Translations under genes and position numbers: made by a program
The notes under the pieces: generated by a model
What the model saw: only the letters and a program-made list of their open reading frames with translations
What the model was told of the DNA's origin: nothing
Database searches by the model: none
Shown here: in pieces, positions 8,285 through 18,183 of the stretch
How the letters are laid out: each line of letters starts with the position of its first letter
Position numbering within the stretch: the first letter of the stretch is position 1
Assembly: GCA_905221605.1 (NCBI GenBank)
Contig: CAJNDS010002197.1
Coordinates: 234,852-298,851 of the forward strand
Length of the DNA stretch: 64,000 nucleotides
Direction of reading: 5' to 3'
Source of the DNA: Symbiodinium natans
Taxonomy: Eukaryota > Sar > Dinophyceae > Suessiales > Symbiodiniaceae

Positions 8285-8720
8285 TCGGGTTTAGGGTTTA
8301 GGGCTAGGGTTTAGGGTTTAGGGTTTAGGGCTTAGGGCTTAGGGCTTAGGGCTTAGGGCTTAGGGCTTAGGGCTTGGGGCTTGGGGTTTAGAGCTTCGGG
8401 CTTAGGGTTTCAGGGTTTGGGGCTTTGAGGGTTTAAGGTTTCCTGGTTTCCGGGTTTGAGGGTTTAGGGTTTGGAGACTCGGGCTTGGGGATTTCAGAGT
8501 TTGGGGCTTCTAAGGCTTAGGGCTTAGGCTTTCAGGGTTCAGGGGTTGAGGGTTTAGGGTTTAGGGTTTTAGGGCTTTGGGCAAGAGGTTTCAGGGTTCA
8601 GGTCTCAAGATTGCATTATCGGGCGTAGGGCTTCGGGTCTAGGGCTTATGGGGTGTATAGGGCTTAGGGTTTCAGGGTTTAGGGCTTCCGGTTCTGAGGA
8701 TTCGAGGGTTTAGGATTTAG
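8285..8720. repeat. degenerate TTTAGGG/CTTAGGG tract
   Basis: A block of eight GCTTAGG units at 8327-8375, then increasingly degenerate words to 8720. Confidence 0.8.
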
Positions 8721-9055
8721 GCTCTTGGGAGGAGTGATAATGTTTGTTTCGTTTGTGAGATGCAGTCGAGTTTGTTTTTTACTGGGTGCGGGGCGGTGGC
8801 GATGTTCTCTTTCCTGTTCTTTTGGTGTGGAGGTCGTTGTACATCATGAGAGCCTTTTTCTTCGGGCCCCTCCTAATCGTGAATTCCTTATTGCTTAGCG
8901 CGGCCCAGAGTTTGGCCAAACCCCCCCCCCCCCCCCTCCCCTCCCCCCTCCCTGTTTCGGCTCGGCACGATGGGTGTTGAGTTCCACGTCTTATATCCAA
9001 GGGGTGTAGGTGCCCAACCAGCCATTAAATGCAACCGAAGTTCCGCTCGTAAATC
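8721..9055. other. unique DNA with a poly-C run
   Basis: Contains a C-rich run at 8920-8952. Frames of 64-73 codons on both strands overlap it and lack splice or codon support. Confidence 0.35.
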
Positions 9056-9056
9056 C

Positions 9057-9290
9057 CTGCCCCCTAAACCCAGACACTCCCGAACCCGCAAATACCTACC
9101 CCAAAGGCTTTAAACCCGAAACTCCCCAAATTCCCTAAACTCCCTAAGCTCCCTAAGCTCCCTAAACTCCCTAAACTCCCTAAACTTCCTAAACTCCCTA
9201 AACTCCCTAAACTCCCTAAACTCCCTGAACTCCCTAAACTCCCTAAACTCCCTAAACCCTAAACCCCCTAGACCCCCTAAACTCCCTAAT
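9057..9290. repeat. CTCCCTAAA variant array
   Basis: About 16 tandem 9-nt ACTCCCTAA units, a longer variant of the telomeric unit. The minus-strand Arg/Glu/Phe frame over it is a repeat artefact. Confidence 0.9.
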
Positions 9291-9384
9291 CGCGCTGAGG
9301 TCGGAGGGCCCCGTGCCACCCCCCGAAGCTGCGGAGAAGAGGAGACCTGGCTCCCGGTTTTTCCCTAAGCCCCGAAGCCCGAAG

Positions 9385-9535
9385 ATTAGGGTTTAGGGTT
9401 TAGGGAGTGTAGGGTTTAGGGTTTAGGGTTTAGGGTTGAGGGTTTGGGGTTTGGGGTTTAGGGTTTAGGGTTTAGGGTTTAGGTTTTTTTTTTGGGTTTG
9501 GGGTCTAGGGTTTGGGGTTTAGGGTTCAGGTACAC
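9385..9535. repeat. TTTAGGG tract with TTTGGGG variants
   Basis: Includes a T-run at 9483-9495. The 9299-9356 island between this and the preceding array has an open frame (EVGGPRATPRSCGEEETWLP) but no certain borders. Confidence 0.8.
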
Positions 9536-9831
9536 CCTGAGCCCTAAACCCTGAAGCCTATAGGTTTCACCAAGGGTCGTGTAGAGTCTGGGAGCGAAAA
9601 TCGCACAACTCCTAGGCTTCAGACTTCTAGACCCTCAAGGTTCAGGCGGTTCAGGGCTTGAGATTTCCGGTTTGTTTAGGGTTTGGGGCCAGGAGTGTCT
9701 CAATGGACGCAAGGAGGGACCCTTATAAGGAGGTACAAATATTAGGGTTATTCAGGGGAATTGATACTTCGTGGTCCCACGTAGTCTAAGACGAACAAGC
9801 CCGGACTTTCTATAGCCGCTTTTTGATCAAG

Positions 9832-10341
9832 ATGACCAAGTGTAGCACGTGCGAAAAGCACGATATCGAACTTAGGCCCGTTAGTGGGCTGGAGGGCCAG
9901 TACTCCTGTGGGATCTGCAGGGCTTTGGATCGTGTCAGGGGGCTCACCAACCGCTCCGGTAGAGAGTATGCCTCTGAGGTTTTGGGCCTCTTAAGGGACG
10001 TTGAGGGCCAGCTTCGTGATTGCCACGCCTTTAAAGGTCCCCAAGGAGGCCGGTATGTATGCGAGTGTGCTGAGGATCCACCTGAAAATATTTCGAGCTT
10101 GTTGCAGACCACCCCAAAGAAGAAACCAAGCCCTAGTCAGCCAGCCCAAAGAGCCCCGCCTGCCATATCTGGATCCTCCGCGAGTGCTGCTGGAAAGGGT
10201 AAAACTCGGAAGAAAGCAAACAAAGGAGTACGCTGTAGAGAGTGGAAGCGCACCCATCACCTCATCTCTCGAGCCAAATACGGAACTACCTTGGACGCGG
10301 ACGCGGAGTACATCCCCACTTTTGATACCGATCTGGACTGA
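9832..10341 (+). CDS. intronless ORF with zinc-ribbon-like N-terminus
   Basis: An uninterrupted 169-codon frame from ATG (MTKCSTCEKHDIELRPV) to TGA. Four cysteines form C4-x2-C7-x18-C26-x2-C29, as in small zinc ribbons. A second group, C64, C77 and C79, follows a helical stretch (YASEVLGLLRDVEGQLRDCH). Residues about 100-140 are Ser/Pro-rich and then strongly basic (GKGKTRKKANKGVRCREWKR). The tail is acidic (DADAEYIPTFDTDLD). It is the longest non-repetitive frame in the window and the only one without introns. A second frame starts 41 nt downstream, an arrangement seen in non-LTR retrotransposons with a nucleic-acid-binding ORF1. No polymerase is visible, so that reading is inference. A retrocopied cellular gene is the alternative. 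Confidence 0.7.
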   Translation: MTKCSTCEKHDIELRPVSGLEGQYSCGICRALDRVRGLTNRSGREYASEVLGLLRDVEGQLRDCHAFKGPQGGRYVCECAEDPPENISSLLQTTPKKKPSPSQPAQRAPPAISGSSASAAGKGKTRKKANKGVRCREWKRTHHLISRAKYGTTLDADAEYIPTFDTDLD

Positions 10342-10382
10342 GGAGCCCGTGGGAAGGGAAGAGTTGAGATTCAAATCAGTGG

Positions 10383-10598
10383 ATGCCCCCTTCAAGGTCT
10401 GTTCTTCGACGTCCCAGTGCGCGGTCTAGGTCCTCTACACCCCGAGGGCATACCCAGTCAAAAGAAGTTTCAACCCAAAGCTCCTCTTCAACTCCAAACC
10501 CCTATACAACCCCGAGACCCAAACCGAGACCACAAACCCCACCCTACAGTCAAGCCTCAACCCTAAACCCTCACTCAACCCTCAACCCTAAACCCTAA
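10383..10598 (+). CDS. second ORF, truncated by telomeric repeats
   Basis: ATG frame MPPSRSVLRRPSARSRSSTP, Ser/Pro/Arg-rich for about 55 residues, after which it translates CCCTAAA/CCCTCAA repeats (from about 10556). The start lies 41 nt after the first ORF's stop. It probably represents the beginning of a longer coding region cut off where the telomeric tract begins. Confidence 0.4.
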   Translation: MPPSRSVLRRPSARSRSSTPRGHTQSKEVSTQSSSSTPNPYTTPRPKPRPQTPPYSQASTLNPHSTLNPKP

Positions 10599-10655
10599 CA
10601 CTTTAAACCCTAAACCCGAAACCCTAAACCCTAAACCCTAAACCCTAAGCCGTAA
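10556..10655. repeat. CCCTAAA tract at the ORF truncation
   Basis: CCCTAAA and CCCTCAA units directly following the basic Ser/Pro ORF. Confidence 0.9.
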
Positions 10656-11138
10656 ACAAACCCCCCACAAATTTCCTGTAGCCAAGGGACCGCGGACTGG
10701 AGATCAAGGACGGGGTCGGGGTGAGACCTCGCGCTACCGAAGGGAGAGAAGTAGTTTTGTAGGCCTATTGCTCCTGGTCCGTCCTGCATTGGGGTTTAGG
10801 GTTTGGGGTTTAGGGATTTCGCTGGAGGTTTACGTTTTGAGTAGACTGTTTTTGAAGGTTTTAAGGCTAGGGGATAGCAACACCTTTCTTTTGCTGTCGA
10901 GGGTCATAATTAAGATTCTTTTAAGGGGTCTTTCAGCAGCCCCTCGTGCAAGAGACCAGACATATGATAGTTTTTATTCTCACGAATCTTAGCAAGAACC
11001 CTGGAGCTTCAGTCTTTTAGGATTGGCAGTGTAGCATCCACAAGGGAAGGTGGTCCAAGGGCAGGAACGGAATGCTTCCACAGTTTCCCTCAGGACGCAG
11101 GAGGCCCACTGAATCCTTAAATCCTGAGTCCTAAACCT
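10656..11138. other. unique DNA, no gene assigned
   Basis: Mostly unique, with a few TTTGGGG words near 10790-10815. A 74-codon frame (10768-10992) has no splice support. Confidence 0.35.
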
Positions 11139-11300
11139 GCTTAGGATTGAGGGTTTAGGATCTAGGGTTTAGGATTTTGGGCTTAGGACCTAGGGTTTAG
11201 GATTTAGGGTTTAGGACTTAGGGTCTAGGATTTAGGGTTTAGGATTGAGGGTTTAGGATTTAGGATTTAAGGTCTAGCATTTAGGGTTTAGGGTCTCCCT
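11139..11300. repeat. TTTAGGAT variant tract
   Basis: Units alternate TTTAGGG and TTTAGGA. Unusually, this G-type tract lies left of an exon. Confidence 0.85.
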
Positions 11301-11309
11301 TTGTGGCAG

Positions 11310-11367
11310 GAGGTCTCTTCCCTGCAGCGTGTGTCGGAAAAGTCGATCCGAGACGAACTCCCTTCAG
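11310..11367 (+). CDS. candidate exon, GC donor
   Basis: Acceptor TTGTGGCAG. Frame GAG GTC TCT... reads EVSSLQRVSEKSIRDELPS and ends TTCAG before GCCAAG. Charged helical sequence. It is flanked by G-type tracts on both sides, an exception to the usual order. Confidence 0.5.
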
Positions 11368-11380
11368 GCCAAGCCCAGTG

Positions 11381-11465
11381 GAGTTTAGGGTTTAGGGTTT
11401 AGGGTTAGGGTTTAGGGTTTAGGGTTTAGGGTTTACGGTTTACGGTTTACGGTTTAGGGTTTAGG
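11381..11465. repeat. TTTAGGG tract with TTTACGG block
   Basis: Eight TTTAGGG units enclose three TTTACGG units. Confidence 0.9.
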
Positions 11466-11997
11466 ATGACAAGCTGTTCACTTAGAAGGTCCTGGCAAGT
11501 TCAAACCAGGTTCTAAGGATTATAGGGCGCGCTGCTCAGAGGCATCAGGAATCTTGGCGTACCTTACTGGTTCGCAGTAGGTACCCCAAGTAAGGGTTTA
11601 GGGTCTAGGATTTAGGGTTTATGTCTTAGGAAGGCGAAGGGAAGGAGGGAACTGGGGAAATCACAGGGAGATGTTCATTACTCTAGGAGAGGTAAGACTC
11701 TGGAGGTCCCCCAGCAGCCCTGACCTATGGCCCTGAGTCCAAGCATCCTTCATGCCTAAACCCTAAACCTTCCTCAACATACCTTGAGGGCACCACTGAA
11801 CCCTAAATCGAGACACCCTAAACACCCGAAAATGCCCTGACCTCCCTGAACCCCCCTGAATCCGTTTTTTGTTTTTGCAATCGAGCCCCTTCACAGCGTC
11901 ATCTGCCCAGAGGGCATGTCATGAGAATGCGGCACTGAGGGAACCCTGAATCCGAAATCCGGAACCCTGCGATTGTTGGGTTGATGTCCTACCGCAG
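11466..11997. other. unique DNA, no gene assigned
   Basis: Sparse telomeric words. No splice-bounded frame found. Confidence 0.35.
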
Positions 11998-12044
11998 GCG
12001 AGGCTGGCGGGGACGACGTCTCCACGTCGACGTCGGACGCCTGA
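11998..12044 (+). CDS. candidate exon, acidic Ser/Thr end
   Basis: Acceptor ACCGCAG. Reads EAGGDDVSTSTSDA and then TGA at 12042-12044, so it may be a 3-prime terminal exon; a GC donor at GCCTGA is also possible. Confidence 0.4.
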
Positions 12045-12289
12045 CCTCAAGCACAGGGGTTTAGGGTTTAGGGTTTAGGGGCTAGGGTTTGGGGCTTATA
12101 AGTGTTTAGAGATTGGGTTTTGGGGGGGGGTCTTGGCATGTTTTGAAGCCCGGGGTCTTCAGGCTTAAGGACTCGGGGATGTGTGAAGCTTTGTAGGGTC
12201 ATCGGGAAGGCGTTTTGCACGCCAGGGTGCCTCGAAGCGCTTGAGGTCTGGGCATTTCAGGGCCTTCTGGGTTCCCGAAAAACCCTGCG

Positions 12290-12362
12290 AAACCCTAAAT
12301 CTTAAACCCTAAGCCCTAAGCCCTAAGCCCTAAGCCCTAAACCCTAAACCCTAAACCCTACG
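12290..12362. repeat. CCCTAAG/CCCTAAA tract
   Basis: Four CCCTAAG units then CCCTAAA units, left flank of the next exon. Confidence 0.9.
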
Positions 12363-12381
12363 AACCCTTTCGGAAGCCCAG

Positions 12382-12464
12382 GAGGGAGAGCCAGCGCTGG
12401 CCCTTCCGGAGGAGGCTTCGGCGGAGGCGTCTCCGGATGCGACTCCCACATCCCGGGAGGCCAG
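12382..12464 (+). CDS. candidate exon, acidic Ala/Glu-rich linker
   Basis: Acceptor GCCCAG, donor GTCGTT. Frame GAG GGA GAG... reads EGEPALALPEEASAEASPDA then TPTSREA. A low-complexity acidic linker with textbook island flanks (CCCTAAA left, TTTAGGG right). Together with the Lys/Gly-rich exons at 16-19 kb it suggests a protein with alternating acidic and basic linkers. Confidence 0.55.
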
Positions 12465-12473
12465 GTCGTTCGG

Positions 12474-12570
12474 GTTTAGGGTTCAGGGTTTAGGGTTTAG
12501 GGTTTAGGGTTTAGGGTTTAGGGTTTAGGGTTCAGGGTTTAGGGTTTAGGGTTTAGGGTTTAGGGTTAGG
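12474..12570. repeat. TTTAGGG tract
   Basis: About 14 units, a few TTCAGGG. Confidence 0.95.
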
Positions 12571-12983
12571 GCTAGCGGAAGGCGAGGCACATGTTGAACC
12601 CTGGCACCGCCTGGAACCCCTCAACCCTGAAGTGTTTGGGCTTGGGGTTGAGGTGTTGCAGTTTTTGTGAGCTTTCAGGGAAGGTTTTGACTGGATTTTG
12701 GGGAGGGGTTTGAAGCAGTTTTGGGGCCTGTGGTTTGGAGCGTTTTGTGTTTTGCTTTCAGGGTGTGGGGTTCCGTCCTCATGTTTTTTGAATAATCGAC
12801 TTCTGGGAGTCTCGGGCCGAGGGTGCCAAACTATCGGCCCTTTTGGCACCTTACTTGACATTCTGAAAAGAATATGCGGTGCCTGGGAACCCACATTGGC
12901 GCACTTCTAAGCCCTGAAACCCCAAGTCCTACCAAAGACCGTGCGCACTAGCGCCTAAACCCTAAATGCATTGAGCTCCTGTC
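12571..12983. other. unique DNA, overlapping unsupported frames
   Basis: Frames of 70 codons (+) and 113 codons (-) overlap over 12553-12910. Neither shows splice borders or a recognisable motif. Confidence 0.3.
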
Positions 12984-13110
12984 GTTATAGGGTTTTTAAA
13001 GGGGGGTTCAAGGGGGCTATGCAACCCAAGGTTTCCTAATAATCCCCACTGCTCCCTAAGGCTTTGCAAGGTTCCCTAGGTACCTACCCCCGTCAACCCC
13101 CTCTCTTAAG
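12984..13110 (+). mobile_element. MITE family D copy 2, right end lost
   Basis: Matches the 61038-61190 copy along its length (TTCAAGGGGGCTATGCAACC, CTCCCTAAGGCTTTG, TCCCTAGGTACCTACCCCC). The right end reads CTCTTAAG and then switches to TTTAGGG repeats, where the intact copy has AACCCTAT. Confidence 0.75.
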
Positions 13111-13197
13111 GGTTTAGGGTTTAGGGTTCAGGGTTTAGGGTTTAGGGTTTAGGGTTTAGGGTTCAGGGTTTAGGGTTTAGGGTTTAGGGTTTAGGGT
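13111..13197. repeat. TTTAGGG tract at MITE D2 end
   Basis: About 12 units starting exactly at the truncated MITE end. Confidence 0.95.
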
Positions 13198-13512
13198 TAC
13201 TCTTGGGGTCAGGGTCCGGGCTTAAGGTTCCGTGCCCACCCTTTGCGGATCCCTGCAAGGCTTCGGGTTTAAGTTTAGGGTTCAGGGTCCCCGCCCAAAC
13301 CGGAAGCCCCTAAACCCTAAGCCCTAAGCCACCTGAGCCTAGGAAATCAAGAGAGAGCCCCGGCACCCTCCAGTCCCACGCTCCCCGAACTCCCAAGACC
13401 CCGAGCCTCACAAAACAAAGGGAGTTTAGGCCCTAAACCCTAAACCCTAAACCCGCCCACCACCCCTCTCCTTCTGTAGGTAGGTGGGCGCTGTCGAGCG
13501 ATCAGCGAGACC

Positions 13513-13593
13513 TTGGCAGGCTCTGCTGGGCTGCAGAGCCTGCCAGGCTCACCCCTGAGGGGTCGCCAAGCTAAAGTCGCCTAGCTTGGTCAC
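13513..13593. other. cluster of three perfect hairpins
   Basis: Stem GGCAGGCTCTGC / GCAGAGCCTGCC with a six-nt loop, then ACCCCTGAGGGGT, then GCCAAGCTA / TAGCTTGG. Three consecutive stem-loops in 80 nt suggest a structured RNA or a folded mobile element. No family recognised. Confidence 0.45.
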
Positions 13594-13641
13594 TGAGTAT
13601 ATTGTATTACCCTAAAGCCTAGCCGGTGGATCCTTTTTAAC

Positions 13642-13772
13642 AGGGGCCCTGGCCCTGGCCCTGGCCCTAGCCCTGGCTCTGGCCCTGGCTCTGGCCCTGG
13701 CCCTCACCCGCTGGCCCGGCCCCTAACCCTGGCCCCTGGCTGGCCCTGGCTGGCCCTGGCTGGCCCTGGCCG
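13642..13772. repeat. CCCTGG hexanucleotide array
   Basis: CCCTGG and CTCTGG units leading into the next minisatellite. Confidence 0.9.
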
Positions 13773-13785
13773 GGTGCTTTGCGTC

Positions 13786-15120
13786 AAGTCCATTGTGCCA
13801 AGTCCTCTGTGCCAAGTGCATTGAGGTGCATTACGCCAAGTGCATTGTTCCATGTGTCAAGTGCATTGTGCCAATGTGCCACGTGCATTGTGTCACGGCC
13901 AAGTGCATTGTGCTAATGTACTCGTGTGTGTGCCAACTGCATTATAGTGCCAAGTGCATTGCGTCAAGTCCGTTATGCAATCAATGCCAAGTGCATTGCG
14001 CTTGTGTGCCACTGGGCCAAGTGCATTGCGTCAAGGTCACGTGCGTTGAAGTGCATTGTGCTCATGTACTCGTGCGTGCGCCAACTGCATTATAGTGCCA
14101 AGTGCATTGCGTCTCGTCCGCTGTGCCATCAATGCCAAGCGCATTGCGCTTGTGTGCCACTGGGCCAAGTGCATTGCGTCAAGGTCACGTGCGTTGTGGC
14201 AATGTGCCAGTGCATGTGCGAGCCGCATTGTTGTGCCAAGTGTGTTGCGCCAAGTCCATTGCGCCAAGTCCGTTGTGCTAAGTGCACTGTGCCAAGTGCA
14301 TTGTGCTAAGTGCATTGTTCCATGTGCATTGCGCTAATGCACTTCCAAGTGCATTGCGCCCAAGTGCACTGTGCCAAAGTGCCTTGCGCTCGTGTGCACG
14401 TGCCTGTGTCAGGTGCATTGTGCCAAGTGCGTGCCAAGTCCAAGTGCATTGCGCCAAAAGGCATTGTGCCATAGTGCCAAGTGCATTGCGCAGGTGCTCT
14501 GTGCCAAGTGCGTTGTTCCACAGGTGCATTGCGTCAGTGCCAAGTGCATTGCGCCAATGTGCCAAGTGCATTGTGTCAAGGCCAACTGCATTGTGCTAAT
14601 GTACCCGCGCATGTGCCAACTGCTTCTAGTGCCACGTGCATTGCGTCAAGTCCGTTGTGCCCAGTGCATTGTGTCAAGGTAAGAGCCGCGTTGCTGCGCC
14701 AAGTGTGTTGCACCAAATCCATTGCGCCAAGTCCGTTGTGCTAAGTGCACTGTGCCAAGTGCATTGCGCTAAGTGCATTGTCCCATGTGCCAAGTGCATT
14801 GTGCCAAGTGCATTGTTCCAAGTGCATTGCGCCCAGGTGCATTGTGCCAAGTGCGTGCCAAGTCCATGCTCTGTGCCAAGTGCATTGTTCCAGGCGTGTG
14901 CCAAGTGCATTGCGCAAAAGGGCATTATGCCGAAAGGCATTCGATCAAGTGCATTGTGCTGCGTGTGCCAACTGCAGTATAGTGCCAAGTGCATTGCGCA
15001 AGTGCTCTGCCAAGTGCATTGTGCCAAAGGGCATCGTGCCAAGCGCCTTGTGCCAAGTGCATTGCGCCAGCTGTGTTGTGCCGAGTGCATTGTGTCAAGG
15101 CCATTGCGCGCAAATGCCCC
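13786..15120. repeat. 1.3-kb minisatellite, unit about 14 nt
   Basis: Degenerate tandem copies of TGCCAAGTGCATTG with transitions and small indels. Every long frame in the interval on both strands is a Cys/Ala/Val or His/Asn/Ala reading of this unit and is not a gene. Confidence 0.95.
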
Positions 15121-15132
15121 AAGCACTCGCAG

Positions 15133-15242
15133 TGTTTTATCTTAGTGTCTTATCTTAGTGTCCTCTAAACATGTTCGAGGTGTGAAATCTGAAACATTCG
15201 CAGTGTTCTGTCTTAGTGTCCTCTAAACATGTTCGAGATATG
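15133..15242. repeat. 55-nt direct duplication
   Basis: CTTAGTGTCCTCTAAACATG and the following TTCGAG are repeated at about 15153 and 15214, just after the minisatellite. Confidence 0.8.
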
Positions 15243-15349
15243 AAAATTGAATGGCTGGCTTGGCTTTGGCTGGCTCCGGTTTGGTTCTGTGATGGGTGGC
15301 CTCGGGGTGGGCATGTCTTCATACTATTGCGTTCAGCTGACCAATGCTA

Positions 15350-15430
15350 CACCCTAAACCCTAAACCCTAAACCCTAAACCCTAAACCCTAAACCCTAAA
15401 CCCTAAACCCTAAACCTTAACCCTAAACCC
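15350..15430. repeat. CCCTAAA telomeric tract
   Basis: About eleven units. Confidence 0.95.
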
Positions 15431-16065
15431 AGGGCATATGGGGGTTTAGGGGACTTGAGGTTTAATTAAGGTGAAGGCAAGACCATCCAGGAGCCTCAAC
15501 TCCTGAGCTCCTTCATCTCCAGCTTCATGAAGGGAGTTCAAGGGTTGCAAGGGCTTAGGGTGTAGGGTTTCGGGTTGTTTAGAAGGCTCAAAAGCAGTCG
15601 TAAGCAGGTGCAATAGCAGCATTCGAAAAGGTCCAGAGAACCCTGTTCTTGTGCTTGTAGCTATCCGTGAGAAGGTTCAAGGTAAGGTTGCAACCTTGAT
15701 GCTGAACCTCTTCCCGTTAAGCTCCCACAAGGAAATAGCCCTCGACCCTCACAGACAACAGTAGCAACTCGACCTTCGAGCCGAACCCCCCCCCCCCTCC
15801 CTCCCTCAACCCTGTAGACCCTTACCCTTGCGTACTTGACTTTGTGGTGCTTTACTGTAACTTTAGATCCTTAGCCTTTTTGGAATTATTGGGTTTCTTA
15901 GTAAGGCAGCTAAAAGTTTAATTTATAGCTACCCTCCTAACTGCAGCCAAGTTGAAGAGGGTTCTATGTACCGGCTCTTTACATGCAGGTTGCAAGCACC
16001 GGTGCCCAGCTTATCAACCAACTTTGAGCTATCCGCGAGCCTCGTAAAAGCCCGAAGACCTAAGC
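15431..16065. other. unique DNA, no gene assigned
   Basis: Unique sequence with a C-run at 15786-15806 and moderately AT-rich DNA around 15840-15960. No supported exon. Confidence 0.35.
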
Positions 16066-16069
16066 CCTT

Positions 16070-16205
16070 AGCGCTAAGCCCTAAACCCTAAACCCCAAAC
16101 CCTAAACCCCAAACCCCAAACCCCAAACCCGAAACCCTAAACCCTAAACCCTGAACCCTAAACCCTTGAAACCCTAAACCCCTGAAACCCTACACCCTAA
16201 ACCCT
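16070..16205. repeat. CCCTAAA/CCCCAAA tract
   Basis: Mixed units, left flank of the first Lys/Gly-rich exon. Confidence 0.9.
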
Positions 16206-16224
16206 CGAGCTCGGAGGTACCCAG

Positions 16225-16305
16225 CGAGGAAGCCTCGCCCAAGCGACTGGCACCGCCGAAGGGCAAGGCCAAAGGAAAGGGGGGCAAGGGCCTCTCGCCT
16301 GAAAA
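16225..16305 (+). CDS. candidate Lys/Gly-rich exon 1
   Basis: Frame reads EEASPKRLAPPKGKAKGKGG and then KGLSPEK, with TAG at 16310-16312 unless the GC donor before it is used. Acceptor ACCCAG. The KGKAKGKGGKG core recurs in the exons at 18184 and 19300, suggesting exon duplication within one basic, disordered protein. Confidence 0.55.
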
Positions 16306-16316
16306 GGCCTAGGGGT

Positions 16317-16440
16317 TAGAGGGTTGAGGGGTTGAGGGGTTTTTGGGGGTTTGGGGGTTTGGGGGTTTGGGGTTTGAGGGGTTTCGGGGTTTCGGGGTTC
16401 AGGGGTTTAGGGGTTTAAGGTTTAGGGATTAGGATTTCGG
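16317..16440. repeat. TTTGGGGG/TTGAGGGG variant tract
   Basis: G-rich degenerate telomeric derivative on the right of the exon. Confidence 0.8.
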
Positions 16441-16569
16441 GCCTTTTTTACTCTAGGTCCGAGGGCTTCTGCACCGCTGGAACATCCCATTCGTCTGGGA
16501 GCCCCCGGGAAATCCTCCATCCCAAAGCCTTTGTTCTTTGTACACCCGCAGCCAAAAACCAGAACCCCA

Positions 16570-16795
16570 CCCTGAACCCTAAACCCTAAACCCTAAACCC
16601 TAAACCCTACACCCTACACCCTAAGAGGCCCCACAAAGGGCGCCAGAGCTTAGAGAGCTGAGCATAACATGCGTTTTTGCTTTGTTCCCATACTTGCTGT
16701 TGAACCCAAAGGGTTTGGGGTTTTGGGTTTTGGGTTTGGGGTTTTGGGTTTGGGGTTTTGGGGTGGGGTTTTGGGTCTGGGGTTTAGGGTTAGGC
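16570..16795. repeat. CCCTAAA tract, gap, TTTTGGGG tract
   Basis: CCCTAAA at 16570-16622 and TTTGGGGTTTTGGG variants at 16703-16790 enclose an 80-nt unique island with no clear frame. Confidence 0.75.
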
Positions 16796-16805
16796 CCTAT
16801 AAACC

Positions 16806-17215
16806 CTAAAGAGGTTTTGAACAAACCGGGGCTGGAATAGCTTGGCTTGAGGTTGATTTATAAAGGATTCGGGGCACCGAGGTTGTAGGTAAGGCATACA
16901 CAACTACACGTACTTGCTTTACTTCAGGTTTACCAGGGTTAAGATTGCAGAATCTCCCAGGGGGTTCGCAAGTGCCAATAGCGACGCTTAACAGACAGGA
17001 AAGATGGAGCTGCTTATATGTTGGGCTTCTTCTTGACTCGCCAAAAGTTATTCGAACCCTGTGCGACGCAAGGCACGTCCCGGACAAGCCTGTGACAGGC
17101 ATGCCTGGAACAAACGGACAAAATTGTGAGCCAGGGTGACCTTCCCGTGGACAGCACGCGCACAAGTGGAGGAATGCGCATCGTGACAATCCTGAGGGTC
17201 AGGTTATCAGCCCTA
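16806..17215. other. unique DNA with overlapping frames
   Basis: A 127-codon minus frame (16806-17189) and a 64-codon plus frame (16945-17139) overlap. No motif or splice evidence separates them, so neither is called. Confidence 0.3.
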
Positions 17216-17408
17216 AACCCTCCAAGCCATAAGATCCTAAAGCCCTAAACCCTAAAACTCTGCAACCTGGAAACGCTGAAAGCCTAATTGAGCCCTAAAC
17301 GAAACCCTAGACCCCAAACTCCCCGATGCCACTAGCCCCGTAAACCCCGAAACCCTAAACTCCCAAGACCCCAAACACCCTAAACCTTTGAACCCTAAAC
17401 CTTGGGAA

Positions 17409-17488
17409 GGTTTAGGGTTTAGGGTTTAGGGTGTAGGGTGTAGGGTGTAGGGTTTAGGGTTTAGGGTTTAGGGTTTAGGGTTTAGGCA
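17409..17488. repeat. TTTAGGG tract
   Basis: About 11 units including three GTGTAGG variants. Confidence 0.9.
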
Positions 17489-17619
17489 CCCTAAGCCCTC
17501 CAAGCCCCTTTAAGCCCAGGTAAGGGGCCTGCACTACCGAGCCCCCGGCCATCCGAAGGCGACAACACGGAAGGCAGCCAAAGCTGGTCTTGCCTTTCCA
17601 GTTTCAGGGTCCTAGCCCT

Positions 17620-17825
17620 TGGGGATTTAGGGTTTTAGGGTTTAGGGTCTAGGGTTTAGAGTTCGGGGCCGAGTTGGTAGGGTTTTTGGGATAGGGTTTA
17701 GGGTTTAGGGTTTAGGGTTTAGGGTTTAGGGTTTAGGGTTTAGGGTTTAGGGTTTAGGGTTTAGGGTTTAGGGTTTAGGGTTTAGGGTGTAGGGTGTAGG
17801 GTTTAGGGTTTAGGGTTTAGGGGTA
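17620..17825. repeat. long TTTAGGG tract
   Basis: About 20 near-perfect units from 17695. Confidence 0.95.
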
Positions 17826-17904
17826 TTCTTGAGCGAGGGGCTCGGGCGAGCTGTCAAAACATGCTTGTGGCTTTAGGGTTTATGCTCCCTCAGGTGTCAG
17901 GAGT

Positions 17905-18121
17905 TAAACCCTAAACCCGAAACCCTAAACCCTAAACCCTAAACCCTGGAGAAAGGGAGTCATTGCATTTCAAAAAAAAACCAAAACCCTAAACCCTAAA
18001 CCCTAAACCCTAAACCCTAAACCCTAAACCCTAAACCCTAAACCCTAAACCCTAAACCCTAAACCCTAAACCCTAAACCCTAAACCCTAAACCCTAAACC
18101 CTAAACCCTAAACCCTAAACC
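17905..18121. repeat. long CCCTAAA tract
   Basis: Two blocks, 17905-17948 and 17986-18121, the second about 19 perfect units. It forms a large inverted repeat with the TTTAGGG tract just upstream. Confidence 0.95.
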
Positions 18122-18183
18122 TTGAGGGCGCTGGAAGGGTTTAGGGTTCAGGGGGTTCCCAAGCCCGGACGCCCTGGGAACAG

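Noticed and set aside
13786-15120. CRISPR array or Cys-rich protein gene
   Set aside because: The 14-nt units are directly tandem without unique spacers, and the long frames on both strands are just readings of the repeat.
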